DNA from: Ceratothoa steindachneri
Taxonomy: Eukaryota > Arthropoda > Malacostraca > Isopoda > Cymothoidae
Reading direction: 5' to 3'
Length of the DNA stretch: 64,000 bases
NCBI GenBank assembly: GCA_963969495.1
Contig: OZ018338.1
Span: 45,453,206-45,517,205, forward strand
The notes below the pieces were generated by a model. It had not been told where the DNA came from, made no database searches, and saw nothing but the letters and a program-made list of their open reading frames with translations. The translations under genes were made by a program, and so were the position numbers. Position 1 is the stretch's first letter. Each line of letters opens with the position of its first letter. Below are positions 1 through 12,514 of the stretch, piece after piece.

Positions 1-535
1 AATAACGGGATTAACAAGAAGCTGTGGTTCCTGCCTAACCCCACCTCACAAGACGTCCTAAAAATTTAGTTAACCAACCTTCTAAACGTAGAAGACCCAG
101 CGCAAAGAGAAATAGAAAGTTCTGCTGAAGGGAAGACTACCACTAACAAACCGAAGAAAAATTCCAAGAAGAAGAGAAATCGAGGAAAGAAGAGAAAGAA
201 AAACTTATAAGAAGGAGAGGTATATCAAGACGTCCCTTCGTCGGAGAAAGAAGAAGTTCACGGTGTACGAGGAAGACCCGTACCGAGAAAAGGGAAGTTC
301 TTGACCAAGGCTTCTTCTTCGATGGAGAGGAACTGTCTCTCAAGGTACTCGGAACACTAGTCTGCGGAACCTAAAGGGAACCCGTAACTTTTGCTCGAGG
401 GCGTCCGGAAGGGGAAATACAAGAGGACGTTTCAGGGTCTGGTCTCTCTAGAGCAAGTTGATGGACGGCGCAATCTTTATCCCAAATTTGTGCCTAAGCG
501 TCGTCAAGATGTCTTTATTCAAAGGGATTTATAAT
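1..535 (+). pseudogene. LINE ORF1, C-terminal half (main LINE family), cut by window edge
   Basis: The first codons read N-N-G-I-N-K-K-L-W-F-L-P-N-P, nearly the same as the ORF1 of the copy at 25.7-27.6 kb (M-N-G-V-K-K-K-L-W-F near 26997). An in-frame stop follows at about 67-69. A second patch at 297-355 reads V-L-D-Q-G-F-F-F-D-G-E-E-L-S-L-K-V-L-G and matches the late ORF1 segment of the same copy near 27300-27350. Between them is the same lysine/glutamate-rich stretch. In this family ORF1 is the nucleic-acid-binding protein of the retrotransposon particle. The zinc knuckles would lie upstream of the window. The reading frame is broken, so this is a dead copy. After about 540 there is no ORF2; the sequence becomes AT-rich, as it does after ORF1 at 27.6 kb. 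Confidence 0.75.
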
Positions 536-1710
<1,175 letters not shown>

Positions 1711-2189
1711 ATTTACGATCTTGAATACCTCCTTTTTTCAGGAGCAAACTGATGTATCAGTGAGCAGTCAACGGCGTTGGGAGCATCCAAAGTAAAGCCT
1801 TATTTGAGAAAAAGGGAGCTTACATCGAAGACTGGAAGCCATCTGAATCTTGGAAAAGTGTATAAAAATGCATACGTTAAGACTCCTTCTCAAAGCTTTG
1901 TAAACACTGTAAATACTGAGATGTGACATAGACAAAGACGACATATACAAAGTCTTGACCGGCAGAATTGGACAGGACGGTCGTTCTTACTGCGTTTGCA
2001 CGCCAGAATTCATTCAACTGCAGAACAAAGTGATGAAAGAGCCTCTTGTTATCCTTTAAGAATGCCACAATGAGTAATATATCCTTTTTTCCTTCAGATT
2101 ATAAAACATATCGTTCATAATCTGATTTTCTATTCGCCTCTATTTCCTCCCATATAAAGATAAGATTAGACATATTTTATTTTTAGAGG

Positions 2190-2700
2190 TTCATAGAGGG
2201 GTCAATGCAAGTACAGCAGCAAAATCTATTTAGAGCACTTATGTGGATGATGCACAAAATTAAAGTTGTGGGAGGTGTTTTTCCTGTTTCCCAAGTAGGG
2301 ATTTAAGTATTCAAGACTGACCAAAATAATGTCTCCCAAAAGAACTTGATTTTCTAGAGTTGGAAGCTGTTATCACAGCAAATTCGGCTAAAACTTCTAG
2401 GAAACTCGCAGAACAATTTATTTTAACCCATAGGACTGCCATACGCGAACAAAAAATGATTAAAAAGGTTCCAGTGATTTGAAAATGTGCCCCGCACAAA
2501 ATGTAAAAGGCGACTCTACAACAGCATGTTACTTGCTTTGAGTCATTGTTTTCACGACACATTGAAGCACCATTTTGGGCATGCTTTTTACTGGGGATGA
2601 GAATTGGATCCTTTCTCATAACATAAAACGCTGACCAGGGCTAATTTTCTAGCTCTTGTGACATCAAAATTAAATTTTCAGCCATAAAATTCTGTTATAC
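2190..2700 (+). pseudogene. Decayed mariner-type (Tc1/mariner) transposase
   Basis: Reading the plus strand across stops and shifts gives a recognisable series of mariner transposase blocks. There is an N-terminal helix-turn-helix-like start (G-V-N-A-S-T-A-A-K-S-I, about 2196), then a patch F-P-S-R-D-L-S-I-Q-D corresponding to the family's R-S-G-D-F-x-L-E-D block. After that come E-L-D-F-L-E-L-E-A-V-I-T-A-N (about 2342) and S-R-K-L-A-E-Q-F. Near 2590 a patch T-G-D-E-N-W-I-L matches the hallmark T-G-D-E-K-W-V/I around the catalytic aspartate. In intact mariners this cut-and-paste enzyme has about 345 residues; here there are many stops and the C-terminal third is not recognisable. A 102-codon minus-strand frame at 2311-2619 is the shadow of this gene. 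Identification is by motif order only. Confidence 0.7.
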
Positions 2701-4760
2701 AGAAGCTACCATCTTCCATCTACTTACGCTTTAATGCACAAAAGATTTAGTTTATTAAAAACTTATTTTATTAATCATAGTTAGCCTTCACTATATAAAT
2801 AGATTTATATGATTAAAAAAATTAACAATATTTATTTACCTAAACTTGAAACATTAACTGTCTCAGAAAAAATTCACTATTTCATATTTAGCAAAATTAA
2901 AAACATTAATAGATTTCAAAATAGTACCTCAAACTGTCTAAATTTTATTTAAGTGATTTCAATGTAGATTTGTTTTCATTAATAACAAAACTATTTAAAT
3001 CTTTCTCCCTGTAAAGGGCGAGACACTATTAGGTATTTACGAGTTAATTTCTCATTTCATATGCTAATAAGTCACATAACTGACTGTATTTTGTATAAGA
3101 AAAATGCAAGAACACTGAGTTTAGCGGACGTAAAATATGTAAATCACTGAAACCAACATTAAATTACGATTCTTCAACTATTTTTCTGTGTTATGTGATT
3201 TCACGGTCAATAAAATATGATTCGCTTTTTATTGTAGTAATTCAAAGCAATTCAAAGATAGCAGCCTTAGCAACAAGAAATATATAGAGGTTAAATATAC
3301 TAAATAACTTCGTTAGCAACATTCTTAATAAAATTGTTAATACTAGTGAGCTAGCAGTGAATCTCGAAACGTTGTTGAAAATTAATTAAAAGAAAATCAG
3401 AAGCATGTTTCAATTTACCTCTTGTCATTGACTTCTTTCTTCTTGAAAATGAAATTAAGCCTGCTGAGAATAAAATAAATGGACAAGGATGGGACCAAAT
3501 AGTACTAAATTAGTCTTTAAAAAGAAAAAAAAATAATAAGAGAAAGATCGGTTATCAACTCATTTAGCAAAAGTAGCGAGCGTAGAGCATTAGGAAGAAG
3601 ATTAAAATATACCTATTGTCAACCAAGAGAGATCGAAAGTCGGAACAAATAGAACGAAGACAGTGAAACTTCTCAAGCAAATTAAACAAATATCATCTAA
3701 ATTTAACTAGCCAGAAGTTCTAAAAAATCATTCATCCACTGGCAATATTTTATTAGACAACGTCGATAATAATATAAAAGAAACTATTTTATAATGTATA
3801 CCTTTGATAAATCCCAAAGAGATGGTAATCTTTTACAATTGTAAGTGATGCTAGGAAATGACAAATGGCGAAACTGAGACGTGAAGGAAGCGAGAAAGGA
3901 TGCAATATTTTGCACTTAACAAGCTTATTCAAAAAGAAACTCTTATAATCTAACGAAAACAAGAAAGCAAAAAAACAAAACAAAAAAACAGAGCGAGAGA
4001 GATCACTGAAAGAGCTGAATAATTCCATCTGAAAATAAAGAGAGCGATTGTCACCAAACACCAAAAGGCCACGTTTGAATAAAGAAACATAAATTTTTCC
4101 TGTCCTTTAGAGGATGCAAAACGGTAAGGTACTTGGAGAAGGATGACAATGAGCCATATATGTGCTGGAAGTGAAGGTTTTGATGACCTTCTATCTATTC
4201 TGCCCTCAAAATGCTTAACATAAATTTGGATTTCAATGGAATAATTCGATGTTTCTGTTTTCCTTCTGCGTTAAAAGTGATGAAGAAGACTTACAGGATT
4301 ATAGATTAGTGAATTTTTTACCACTAACATATAGATTACAAAACTCATAACTAATAGACTATGAAAATTAATTGACTGCATCAGTGACCGCATAAGGCTT
4401 GGTTCAGAAGTAACTATAGGTTGTTTATTATATATTGTAAATAAAAAAATACTAATATATATCTCAATCGCATTAAAAACTAAAAAAATCGCCTCAGGAA
4501 ACAACGAATATATTCTATGAGCAATAGAGAAACAAGAACTTAAGAAATCAATATTGAGTTACTCTCTTAACATAGTCATTTAAGTTGCACTTGGTCAGTA
4601 ATAATATACAACTTAAAAAAGAGGGGAAGACTGGAGTATTCCATTCCCCCCAAACAGTTTACAGTAGTCTTGTGAAAACTTAATAACAGCTTTGAAGTAG
4701 GAAAAATGGGAATAAGAATTATTGGAAGATAGGTAAGTAACCTCTGATTTGCTGATAACT
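2701..4760. other. AT-rich stretch, no gene seen
   Basis: About 2 kb of AT-rich DNA. Short open frames such as those at 3789-4064 and 4271-4504 (minus) are hydrophobic and low in complexity and show no motif. I see no RNA gene or repeat array. Confidence 0.5.
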
Positions 4761-4990
4761 TACGAGGGGCGGTCAATAAGTTTTGCGAATCGGTAGGGCA
4801 AAACAGAGGAAAGGGGATGGCTGTTTGTGGGGGTGTTAGGAAAAATTATGACCAGTCAGGACCTGCAGCCACACGCTCCTGCCTCATCTATTTAAGAAGC
4901 AGTAGCTGATCGCAGATAGTCAGTCACAAATTTTTCAACAATGAAGAAGGTTGAGCAAAAAACGGCGTATCGTGTAGTATTGTGAATTGA
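4761..4990 (+). mobile_element. 5' end of a mariner-like element: terminal repeat and transposase start
   Basis: At 4761 a TA dinucleotide is followed by cgaggggcggtcaataag, the form of terminal inverted repeat found on many mariner elements, which insert at TA. About 180 bp later an ATG at 4941 opens M-K-K-V-E-Q-K-T-A-Y-R-V-V, close to the usual mariner transposase N-terminus (M-x-K-x-E-x-R-A-V-I-R/K). The frame hits a stop within about 15 codons and I do not see the rest of the transposase or the opposite inverted repeat nearby, so this is a truncated copy. It lies 2 kb downstream of the transposase relic at 2190-2700 and in the same orientation. They cannot be one simple element, because here the 5' end comes after the coding body. 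Confidence 0.55.
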
Positions 4991-5065
4991 ATGCGTGGTT
5001 TTCATGAGTACACCAAAAATCAAATGTTATAAAATATGTTTACATATGATTCAGAAGTGAGAAGT
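4960..5065 (+). repeat. Dispersed repeat, copy 1 (inverted partner at 13.92-14.03 kb)
   Basis: The core ggttttcatgagtacacc and its flanks (gtattgtgaattgaatgc upstream, gtttacatatgattcagaag downstream) recur in reverse complement at about 13915-14030. The match spans roughly 100 bp with scattered differences. It begins inside the mariner-like start, so it may be part of that element. Confidence 0.75.
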
Positions 5066-5482
5066 GATTGTTATTATATTATTTCTTATTATCTCGTTCT
5101 TCCCGTGATTGTATACTAGACACTCATCCTCGGAAGTGATACTTTGTCTTTTAATATCTTTCACCTTCCACACTTTGCAGTCAACTCGTAGAGGTCTGTT
5201 TGACATAAGACGGTCTTTCTTCTTCAGCAGCAGTTTTTTTCCATGTGTTAAAAGTAATTTTGCTCTTAATGACTCTAAATATGAAGACAACTATCTATAG
5301 AATACAAATTGAGTTTTTCTTAAAGCAGATAATCCACTCTAACATCCTGCCAATCTTTGAAGCTCTTTGTTACAGAAGGACCTGAGACTTTCACATTTTC
5401 GGGACAACTGTTTACCTAGAACAAAGCAAACGTCTTTATTTGGTATGTATTAGATAGAAAGGGAGAATGTATTTTTGTATAT
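5066..5482. other. No gene seen
   Basis: Mixed-composition sequence with short frames on both strands (5051-5290 minus, 5109-5300 plus) that overlap each other and show no motif. Confidence 0.4.
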
Positions 5483-6530
5483 TGTGAGGGTATGGAATGT
5501 ACATACTCACATACCGCCAGAAAATCGTGGGAACGAAAGAAATTTGTCGTTTGAGTTGACCTTCGTCTCCTCTCTCTCTCCCCTCACCCTTCCCCCAACT
5601 GGCGACAGGAATTCGGACGAAAGAACGCCTATCTCAAAAAGAAGCTTAAATCTTATTTGCTTTCTTTATGACAGCATGGAAATTGCCTAGAAAACGCTGC
5701 GATTAGCGAATTGTCGTGAATGGGATCTCTCTCTCGATTTCCCACAATCCGCGATATAAATAACATCGCGGTTTACCTCTCCACAACAGTGTCCCAAATC
5801 TACTTACGTAATCCTCGCGTTAAACGAGAGTCGTTGCCATAACGTATCGAGTACTATCGCGTCGTCGAGTCAACCTCGGTCGCTGTCTCAAAGTGTTCCT
5901 GGAGGTAAATCCCGCCCCGTAGAGTCTGTGACTAGAAGAGTACGCTCTGTTGCTCAACGTAACTTGAGTAAGAAAAGGAACATCCAAATAGTTACTGGAA
6001 GTTACTATTTGTTAGTGTCACATCCAGTTAGGAGTGAACTAACCGGAACTGCAGCCAGCAGCCCCGAACCTGTCGTCTTATCCCCCTTCTCCCTGAGAAC
6101 TCGTGTTAACGCCACCCGAACCACCCCATCTGGACCCAAGTAGTCGTCTCTCCAATCCATCAATTAATGGTAATCTGTAAACCCAGTGTCCCTCTATTCT
6201 TAAATTACCTATTTAATTAACCGTAATTGATAATCCCATTGAGTCATTATAAATCTAGACGCTTAACGTCAGTGTTTAATATTTAATCCTTAATTTTGCC
6301 TGTTATCTATTGCTAATTATTATATTTGTATTAAGTAAAGTATATTTTAAGTACGTGTGTTAATTTGTGGCTCCTCCCTTTTTGACTTAACCTTGGCAAG
6401 ATTTTACTTAAGCATCCCTTCGGATAATTTATCCAACCTGTATTATGCACTCTTAAAATTCAACAATCACAAACCTCTCCCCAGTAACAAGTGGGACTTT
6501 TATAGTGAGAATCCTGGCTACGGCACAACA
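5483..6530 (+). repeat. Possible solo LTR, unproven ends
   Basis: The segment begins tgtgaggg, the same eight bases that open the better-supported solo LTR at 48594, and ends ...cggcacaaca. It contains a TATA-like gatataaataa near 5752 and AT-rich polyadenylation-like sequence near 6340. The 71-codon frame at 5928-6143 has no known motif. The flanking five bases (tatat on the left, cgcct on the right) do not match, so no target-site duplication supports these ends. It could be another kind of TE fragment or a degraded 5' untranslated region. Confidence 0.3.
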
Positions 6531-6575
6531 CGCCTCTAACCAGCTTTCGCACGTTCAGTAGCAATTAAAGCCTAC

Positions 6576-6578
<3 letters not shown>

Positions 6579-6655
<77 letters not shown>
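6579..6655. repeat. (AT)n microsatellite
   Basis: A perfect TA dinucleotide run of about 77 bp. It ends 36 bp before the outer edge of the BEL/Pao LTR. Confidence 0.98.
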
Positions 6656-6658
<3 letters not shown>

Positions 6659-6691
6659 CGTAGGATTGAGTCATAGGGTCAATACCACCTT

Positions 6692-7003
6692 TGGTTAATT
6701 GAAGTTAACTGCTATATAAAGAAAGAATAACAACGACACTCACCTCAGAAAAAGAATGTAATAGGCTGCTTGTCGAAGAATTCTTCCTTTTGCTAGAATA
6801 CCTTCAATGTTTGTTCGAACTACGCAACGTAATCTTACGTTCTTCTTACTTCTGCCAGTCGGCTCCGTCTTCACCTCCGCTTTTTGTATCGGTGCTCATA
6901 CATAGATTAAATGAAAACACCGTGTCAAAGAGGTAAGGAGCCGTATAGGAAAAGAAGAGAGGTGGGTGTCCGTAATACTTTTTAGTGAAAAATATTCCAA
7001 ACA
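6692..7003 (-). repeat. 3' LTR of the BEL/Pao element
   Basis: This 312-bp segment matches 13333-13634 in the same orientation with scattered substitutions and small indels. On the minus strand it starts TGTTTGG and ends ...CCA. The purine-rich tract aggggaag lies directly next to it on the internal side, as expected for the polypurine primer of plus-strand DNA. On the element's strand the repeat includes a TATA-like stretch close to its far end. No matching target-site duplication is visible against the other LTR's flank. Confidence 0.88.
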
Positions 7004-7408
7004 CTTCCCCTCAGGAAATTAAACTGATAAACACAGTTTAATATTTAATACTAATACTATTTACATTTGATATTACATAGCATATCTATAATATGCAAAT
7101 AAATTTTTATCAAAGGAAAAGCAACTCCCTGGAAGATAAATTTTGTTTAGTCCCCCAGCGACCTACCCTCTCCCTTGTTTAAATATTTCTTCATCAACAA
7201 TAATTGATTTTAAATTTACAAATAGTGTGCATATATTTTAAAAGATTTAAAAGTCTTTCAAATATTAAATTTATGGGATATCTTGTTTCCTTAATACATA
7301 TAAGTTTTTATTTGTTTAGAAGTTCATGTGTCTGCAGTATTTATTGCAGTATTTACTACAGCTATCTTGAAAATTTTCATACATAAATAAACTAAGTTAT
7401 TCTAAAAG

Positions 7409-9028
7409 TTAAAGTTGATCAGACTTTAACCATTCATCCATTCTTTCTTCAAATTTTACTGCAGCTTTTCTGCTAGGTCGAGAAGCTGAAACAACATTCT
7501 CACCAGCAATAATTTTATCAGGATCCGCTTTAACACCAGAAAGAGTTTCTTGACTACCTAACTGCTGCTGACCGTCCCCACTATCTAATTCCAACGGATA
7601 CAGGTTAGTTACTGAAGTAGTTACAATATTATTATCATGTTTTAAAACTTTAACCACACGAATTAAATTTTCTTCACCTGGGAGCACTTCTACTATTTTG
7701 CCAATACTCCAGTATGGGCGAGGTGTAATTGGATATTTAATAAGCACCACAGAACCTATATATAAATATTTATTATTTCCCTTATAACAATCTACATGCG
7801 AGAATGAACTACTATGTTTATTTCTTAAAGAAAGAAGATAATCAGTATACCATTCCTTTTGAAATCTGTTAATTATTAGATCTCTTAACTCAAGAGAGTT
7901 TAATAAATTGTCTCTAATTTCTTCTGAATCAATATTGCTATCACTAAATTCTTCAGAAATAATTAATGATGGGAAAGATACTCGGCATGACATGAGATTA
8001 TTAGGAGCGATTACCTTTATACTATTCTCTTTATCCCTATATTTTAAAGGACTGTTGTTTATGGCCAGTTGAATATCTGAAAGAGCTGTTATAAAATTAG
8101 ATTCCTTTACAATTGATCTTCCAAAAGTTTTATATATGCATTGTTTTACAGTTTTAATGAGTCTCTCCCAACTGGCCCCAAACCAAGGAAAGTATGCTGG
8201 GATTGTCTTATGCACTAAGTTATATTTAACAAATTTTTCTTGAAAAATATCTGAAGCAATGAGATTTGATAAAAGTGATGTGCTTGAAGTAAATGACCTT
8301 GCATTATCTGAATACAAAACTTTTGGCAGACCATATCTATTATAAAATCGGACAAAAGCCATAATAAATTCTTCCACAGACATGTTGTTTACAACTTCTA
8401 AATGAATAGCTCTTGAATTCATGCATGTGAAAAGTAATGTATATATTTTATGTTTGTTACCAGAAAAATCAGAAGCGAAGAAATGTCCAGTAAAATCTAT
8501 GCCAGTATGCTCAAAGGGATTAACAAAGTTAACTCTATCTTTGGGAAGAGAAGGTGTAGCTGGGGCATGGAAATGGCTAGAATCGTATTTATGGCATAAA
8601 ATACAATATTTTAATACTTTCTTTACTGCTTGTCTAACTTTAAGGACCCAAAAACCAGTTTGTCTAAGATGATTAACCGTGGAATCCACACCCAAATGCT
8701 TGCAGGAAAGATGGGAATTTCTTATGATTAATGTTGTTAAATGATGTTGATCACTAAGAATGATTGGGTTTACTGCATCATAACTTAAAAGTAAATTCTT
8801 GGACATCCTTCCTTTAGACCTAAGGATACCATTACCATCTAGGAACAGGTTGAGATTTTTAACGAAAATGGGTACATTTTTATAAGAGGTAGGAAAATTT
8901 TGAAGAAATTTAATTTCTTCTGCAAAACAAACACACTGCATTTGTTGAATAAGAAACACAAAGCTTAATTCTTTAATTTCTGCTACATTTATTACCAATT
9001 TTTTTAACATTTTAACAGCTGTTAACAT
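7409..9028 (-). CDS. BEL/Pao integrase region, longest open frame in the window
   Basis: This 539-codon open frame encodes the integrase that inserts retrotransposon cDNA into the genome. The zinc-binding N-terminal domain is seen as His106, His111, Cys142 and Cys145 (H-L-S-C-K-H and C-I-L-C). The catalytic core follows: Asp178 in G-I-D-F-T-G, Asp241 in Y-S-D-N-A-R-S-F and Glu288 in S-W-E-R-L-I-K-T-V. The C-terminal part has the G-S-V-V-L-I-K and W-x-I-G-K-I-V-E-V-L-P-G pattern typical of the BEL/Pao integrase tail. It would normally be the last part of one Pol polyprotein. Here it is cut off from RNase H by stops near 9030-9095, so the first Met is not a true start. The open frame suggests fairly recent activity, or rescue from elsewhere until recently. 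Confidence 0.92.
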   Translation of the reverse strand: MLTAVKMLKKLVINVAEIKELSFVFLIQQMQCVCFAEEIKFLQNFPTSYKNVPIFVKNLNLFLDGNGILRSKGRMSKNLLLSYDAVNPIILSDQHHLTTLIIRNSHLSCKHLGVDSTVNHLRQTGFWVLKVRQAVKKVLKYCILCHKYDSSHFHAPATPSLPKDRVNFVNPFEHTGIDFTGHFFASDFSGNKHKIYTLLFTCMNSRAIHLEVVNNMSVEEFIMAFVRFYNRYGLPKVLYSDNARSFTSSTSLLSNLIASDIFQEKFVKYNLVHKTIPAYFPWFGASWERLIKTVKQCIYKTFGRSIVKESNFITALSDIQLAINNSPLKYRDKENSIKVIAPNNLMSCRVSFPSLIISEEFSDSNIDSEEIRDNLLNSLELRDLIINRFQKEWYTDYLLSLRNKHSSSFSHVDCYKGNNKYLYIGSVVLIKYPITPRPYWSIGKIVEVLPGEENLIRVVKVLKHDNNIVTTSVTNLYPLELDSGDGQQQLGSQETLSGVKADPDKIIAGENVVSASRPSRKAAVKFEERMDEWLKSDQL

Positions 9029-9095
9029 CTTTGAAGTTACTGAAATTAATTTAGAATATGAAGAAAATTTAGTACGACAGGAGAAGACTGTTCAT

Positions 9096-9758
9096 CTATA
9101 GAACAACTTCCCTCCTTAAATGGAGCTGGAACTGCCCTTTAGGCCACTCTTTTACAGGTAAAGTAATCCAAATAGGACAATTAAGCCACATAGACACCTG
9201 ATTACGAAACTTGGAAATAGACACAACTCTAGTTAAATTATCAGCTATATTATGTTCAGAAGGAACATATTTAAAGGACAGGAGAATGTTTTTCTTTTCT
9301 AGCCTGTTTTGAAATATTTTCATATGCTTTAACCTATTATTTACAAAAATATTCTTTTTAATAGCTCTTCCAGTCAAGGTCCAAGCAAGAGCCACCTGAC
9401 TGTCAGTGAGAAAAGTAATATTTTTAATAGTGAAATTGAAATTTGAATCACTTGCAATTGTATCCATACATTTTATAGCCAAAAAAATTGCCAACAATTT
9501 TAATGATGGCAATGTTTTGTTAGGCAATGGAGTTAATTGAAATTTACTGAAGAGCAACTTAGAATTTCCATTTTGGACACAATAAATTCAAAAACCATAA
9601 GCTTGTTTTGAGGCATCAGTAAAAATAATTAAAGAGCATGGTAGATCATCGTTGGCAACTTTGCGGGATACAGAGATATTTTCCTGACCAAGATACTTGT
9701 TGAATTTAGTGGCATAATGCTGACATTCAGATAAAATTTCTTCTGGAAGTTCTTGATC
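9096..9758 (-). pseudogene. BEL/Pao RNase H region, broken
   Basis: Read on the minus strand from about 9758, the sequence gives the RT-RNase H connection (D-Q-E-L-P-E-E-I-L-S-E-C-Q), then I-I-F-T-D-A-S-K-Q-A-Y-G-F, whose Asp is the first RNase H catalytic residue. A stop follows at about 9584. The frame at 9557-9096 continues with L-P-L-P-N-K-T-L-P-S-L-K-L-L-A and T-D-S-Q-V-A-L-A-W (second catalytic Asp), then Y-V-P-S-E-H-N-I-A-D-N-L-T-R, the usual end of this domain. RNase H removes template RNA during cDNA synthesis. All main blocks are present, but the stop breaks the polyprotein. Confidence 0.85.
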
Positions 9759-11437
9759 CTAAGAATATTTATTAGTGCATAACTTTCTTATAAAAAGTTT
9801 TGCTTCAACTAATAGAGGGGAAATAAATCCTATAGGATCAAACACAGATGATACAGAACTGACTATTTGTCTCTTGGTATTACACTTAGGATCTACATAA
9901 TTTACTTTAAGAGACATTTTATCCTCCTCAGGTTTAAAGACATATCCCAATACTTTGGATTCGTTAGTAGTTAAAGTTTTCTCACTTGTGACAAATTAGT
10001 TGACAACATCATTAGTATTGCTACACCATTCTCTAATTAATAATCATGCCCCTGAGGATCTTTATCCCTATTAGTTAATATGAGGTTATCTACATAAAAT
10101 TTATGTTGTATAATGTCTCTTACAATGACATTATTACAGTTCTGGGCATGATGATATAAGACATAATTTAATATAAAGGGTGAACAGATCAATCCAAATA
10201 TAATGGTGGAATAACGAAAATAATGAAATTTATTATTATAATACACAACAAAACTAAAACAGTTCTTGTCACTATCCTTATTTAATTTAATATTGAGAAA
10301 GGCTTTTGCAATATCTGCTAACAACACATCCTCATTGGTCCTAAAGTACATCAATAAACTTAACAAGTCATTCAGCATGTCAGTACCTGCATAAACAGCT
10401 ATATTTAGTGAAGGACTGTTTTTAACTTTTAAAGATGCATTAAAGACTATGCGAATTTTTGTATAGTTAACTAATGGATCTTTCCTCATGATGGGTCTGT
10501 GAGGTATCCATTTATAGGCATCTGGATTGGAAGGTTCCTTAAGTTCCTCTATTATACCTTGTTTGAGTTGTTCCTGGAATACTTCAAAATAATTTGAATC
10601 TAAAGGACCATTCTTACTGGACACCTTTCTAGCAATAATTTTGGCTAAGTTATAATTTGATGGGACTTTATCCAACACATCTTTTTGCCAAGGTATATCT
10701 ATATAATAATGCCCATTTTTAAATTGTATTGAATTTTTAAAGTTTTCCACTTCTTTCTCATCATATAGGGAAGTATTTTCTTGCCTAATACCTATGGTTT
10801 CTAAGAAATAGAAGTTTTCCAGATTAAGTTCTACATCTGAATTAGGAAATGCCTCAGACATAGGGGAGAAATAGTTTGATTTAGGATTTAATACAAAATT
10901 AACTTCATTATTATACTGTTTAGGTACTTTAACTTCTGTATTCACAGAAAAGGACTTTTGAAAAGACTTTATTGAAGGTCTGACCTTTCTCTTAACTTTT
11001 CTCTTTTCAGGGATGTCAGCCTGACAAGAGACATCATGGCGGACAGGACAAGAGGGATCAGCAGATGTTTTTTTATTTACATTAGACAAATTGGTCGAGT
11101 CAGCAAAATTTCCAAAGTTTTTTTCCTTTATATAGCGTGATTCTACTTGGCTAGAGACATTAAATTTATAAGAAATAGGCAAAGAAAAATCTTCAGGGCT
11201 TGGCAGATCCTTGGTATTACTACAATGTTGAAATTTCTTATTGTAAATGGTAGCAGTCAGGGATTCAATAGATCCAATGGGTATAAACCCATTTGATACT
11301 CGAAGAATCCTACCTCCATTCAAATTTTGTAACTCCAAAACCCTGAAATGTTGCAAAATATCATTGCCTAAAATTCTACAAATATGGATTGAATCATTAT
11401 GGTAATCTGGTATATTTTTACTCAGAGGAAAATCCAT
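9759..11437 (-). pseudogene. BEL/Pao reverse transcriptase, broken
   Basis: The 466-codon frame at 11437-10037 holds the protease-RT linker and the RT palm and fingers. Recognisable are W-I-P-H-R-P-I-M-R, then R-I-V-F-N-A-S near residue 330, then D-I-A-K-A-F-L-N-I (first catalytic Asp), and F-G-L-I-C-S-P-F-I-L-N. The active-site box reads Y-V-D-N-L instead of the usual Y-V-D-D-L, so the last catalytic aspartate is lost. After a frame break near 10037 the thumb continues at 9950-9759 with S-V-F-D-P-I-G-F-I-S-P-L, a signature of Pao-type Pol. RT copies element RNA into DNA in the cytoplasmic particle. This copy could not be active. Confidence 0.9.
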
Positions 11438-11518
11438 AAGTTTAAGCTTATCTAAAGTTGAAGAGATACCTTTTACAGTCAGATTTAAATTTAGATTTGG
11501 TACACAGAAAAAAATTAC

Positions 11519-11740
11519 TCAAGCTTTATCTGAACTGGGTAAGATAATGGAAGTATCAAAGGAATAACCTTGGATGGACTTATTAATGCCCAGGCTAATT
11601 ATAGGCCTTGCAATTGCTTTAGCTTTTACACCATACTTCTGAAGTTGGCTATAATCTATTATTGATAACTGAGTCGCACTATCAAGTAGAAAAGGCATTT
11701 TCTGAAAACCTGTAGGAGTTTCAAAAAACAAGGATAACAC
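11519..11740 (-). pseudogene. BEL/Pao aspartic protease remnant
   Basis: The minus-strand frame contains F-L-L-D-S-A-T-Q-L-S-I-I, the retropepsin active-site loop (D-S/T-G/A). It lies between the zinc-knuckle Gag end and RT, where BEL/Pao elements carry their protease. A stop and a shift separate it from both neighbours. The enzyme would cut the Gag-Pol polyprotein. Confidence 0.8.
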
Positions 11741-11776
11741 TGGAGTTGCAATATCCGCCTTTGATCCAATGGTTAG

Positions 11777-12424
11777 TCATCTGTTACTTCCTTCCTCCTT
11801 TACAGTTTTTGCAGAAGAAAGTGACAGAAGCATGGAAGGACACATTGGGGTTACATGAGTTGAGGTATGGCAACTTTTACATGAAAAAGGTAAACTACTA
11901 TTAATACCTGAACAAGCACTCTCTCTATGATTTAGGCTAAGACATCTGCCACACATCCAAATTTCAACAGCTCTCTTGGACCTGCTTTCAAAATTGGAAT
12001 ACTTTTTACAATGTATTGACGAATGATTAGTCAACTGACAAAATTTACACCCAAGTGGTTTATTTTAAACACGAGTGTCAAAATGCACATAATTTTTACT
12101 ATCCCTTTTGGTGAACTCAACAGGTTGGTTAGAAACAGACCTATCACTTTTGACCACATTACCATCCCTTTTGGTCTCAAAATATTTTACACATTCTCTA
12201 GGTTAAATCAGTTTATAAATAGATGAAGCATGTGAAAAAATAGGAGCAGCTGATGGAAAGTTATTTTGTACCTTCCTACATAATTCTTTAAGGAAGGGGG
12301 AAAACAGTTTAGCTCTAACAATATTACTTAAGAGAACTGACCCTAAAGAACCTTCCTCGGTAAATTTTAGACCAAATTTTTCTAGTTTAAGAGTTTTTGC
12401 TTTAAGATACAAGACGAGGTCCAT
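11777..12424 (-). pseudogene. BEL/Pao Gag, C-terminal part with two zinc knuckles
   Basis: The frame at 12034-11777 reads C-G-R-C-L-S-L-N-H-R-E-S-A-C and then C-K-S-C-H-T-S-T-H-V-T-P-M-C. Both fit C-x2-C-x4-H-x4-C, the nucleic-acid-binding zinc knuckle that ends Gag in this superfamily. The frame at 12424-12203 is the preceding Gag segment. Frame changes near 12203 and 12034 separate the pieces. Confidence 0.8.
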
Positions 12425-12514
12425 GTTCTATTAAAGATTAGTACAAGGACTCGAAGTAATAATTTGGGTTAGGGTTTCATTAATCAGTAAATCCTGGTCA
12501 AAGAATTATTCCTC

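Noticed and set aside
2311..2619. 102-codon minus-strand frame
   Set aside because: The plus strand carries mariner transposase blocks across the same interval.
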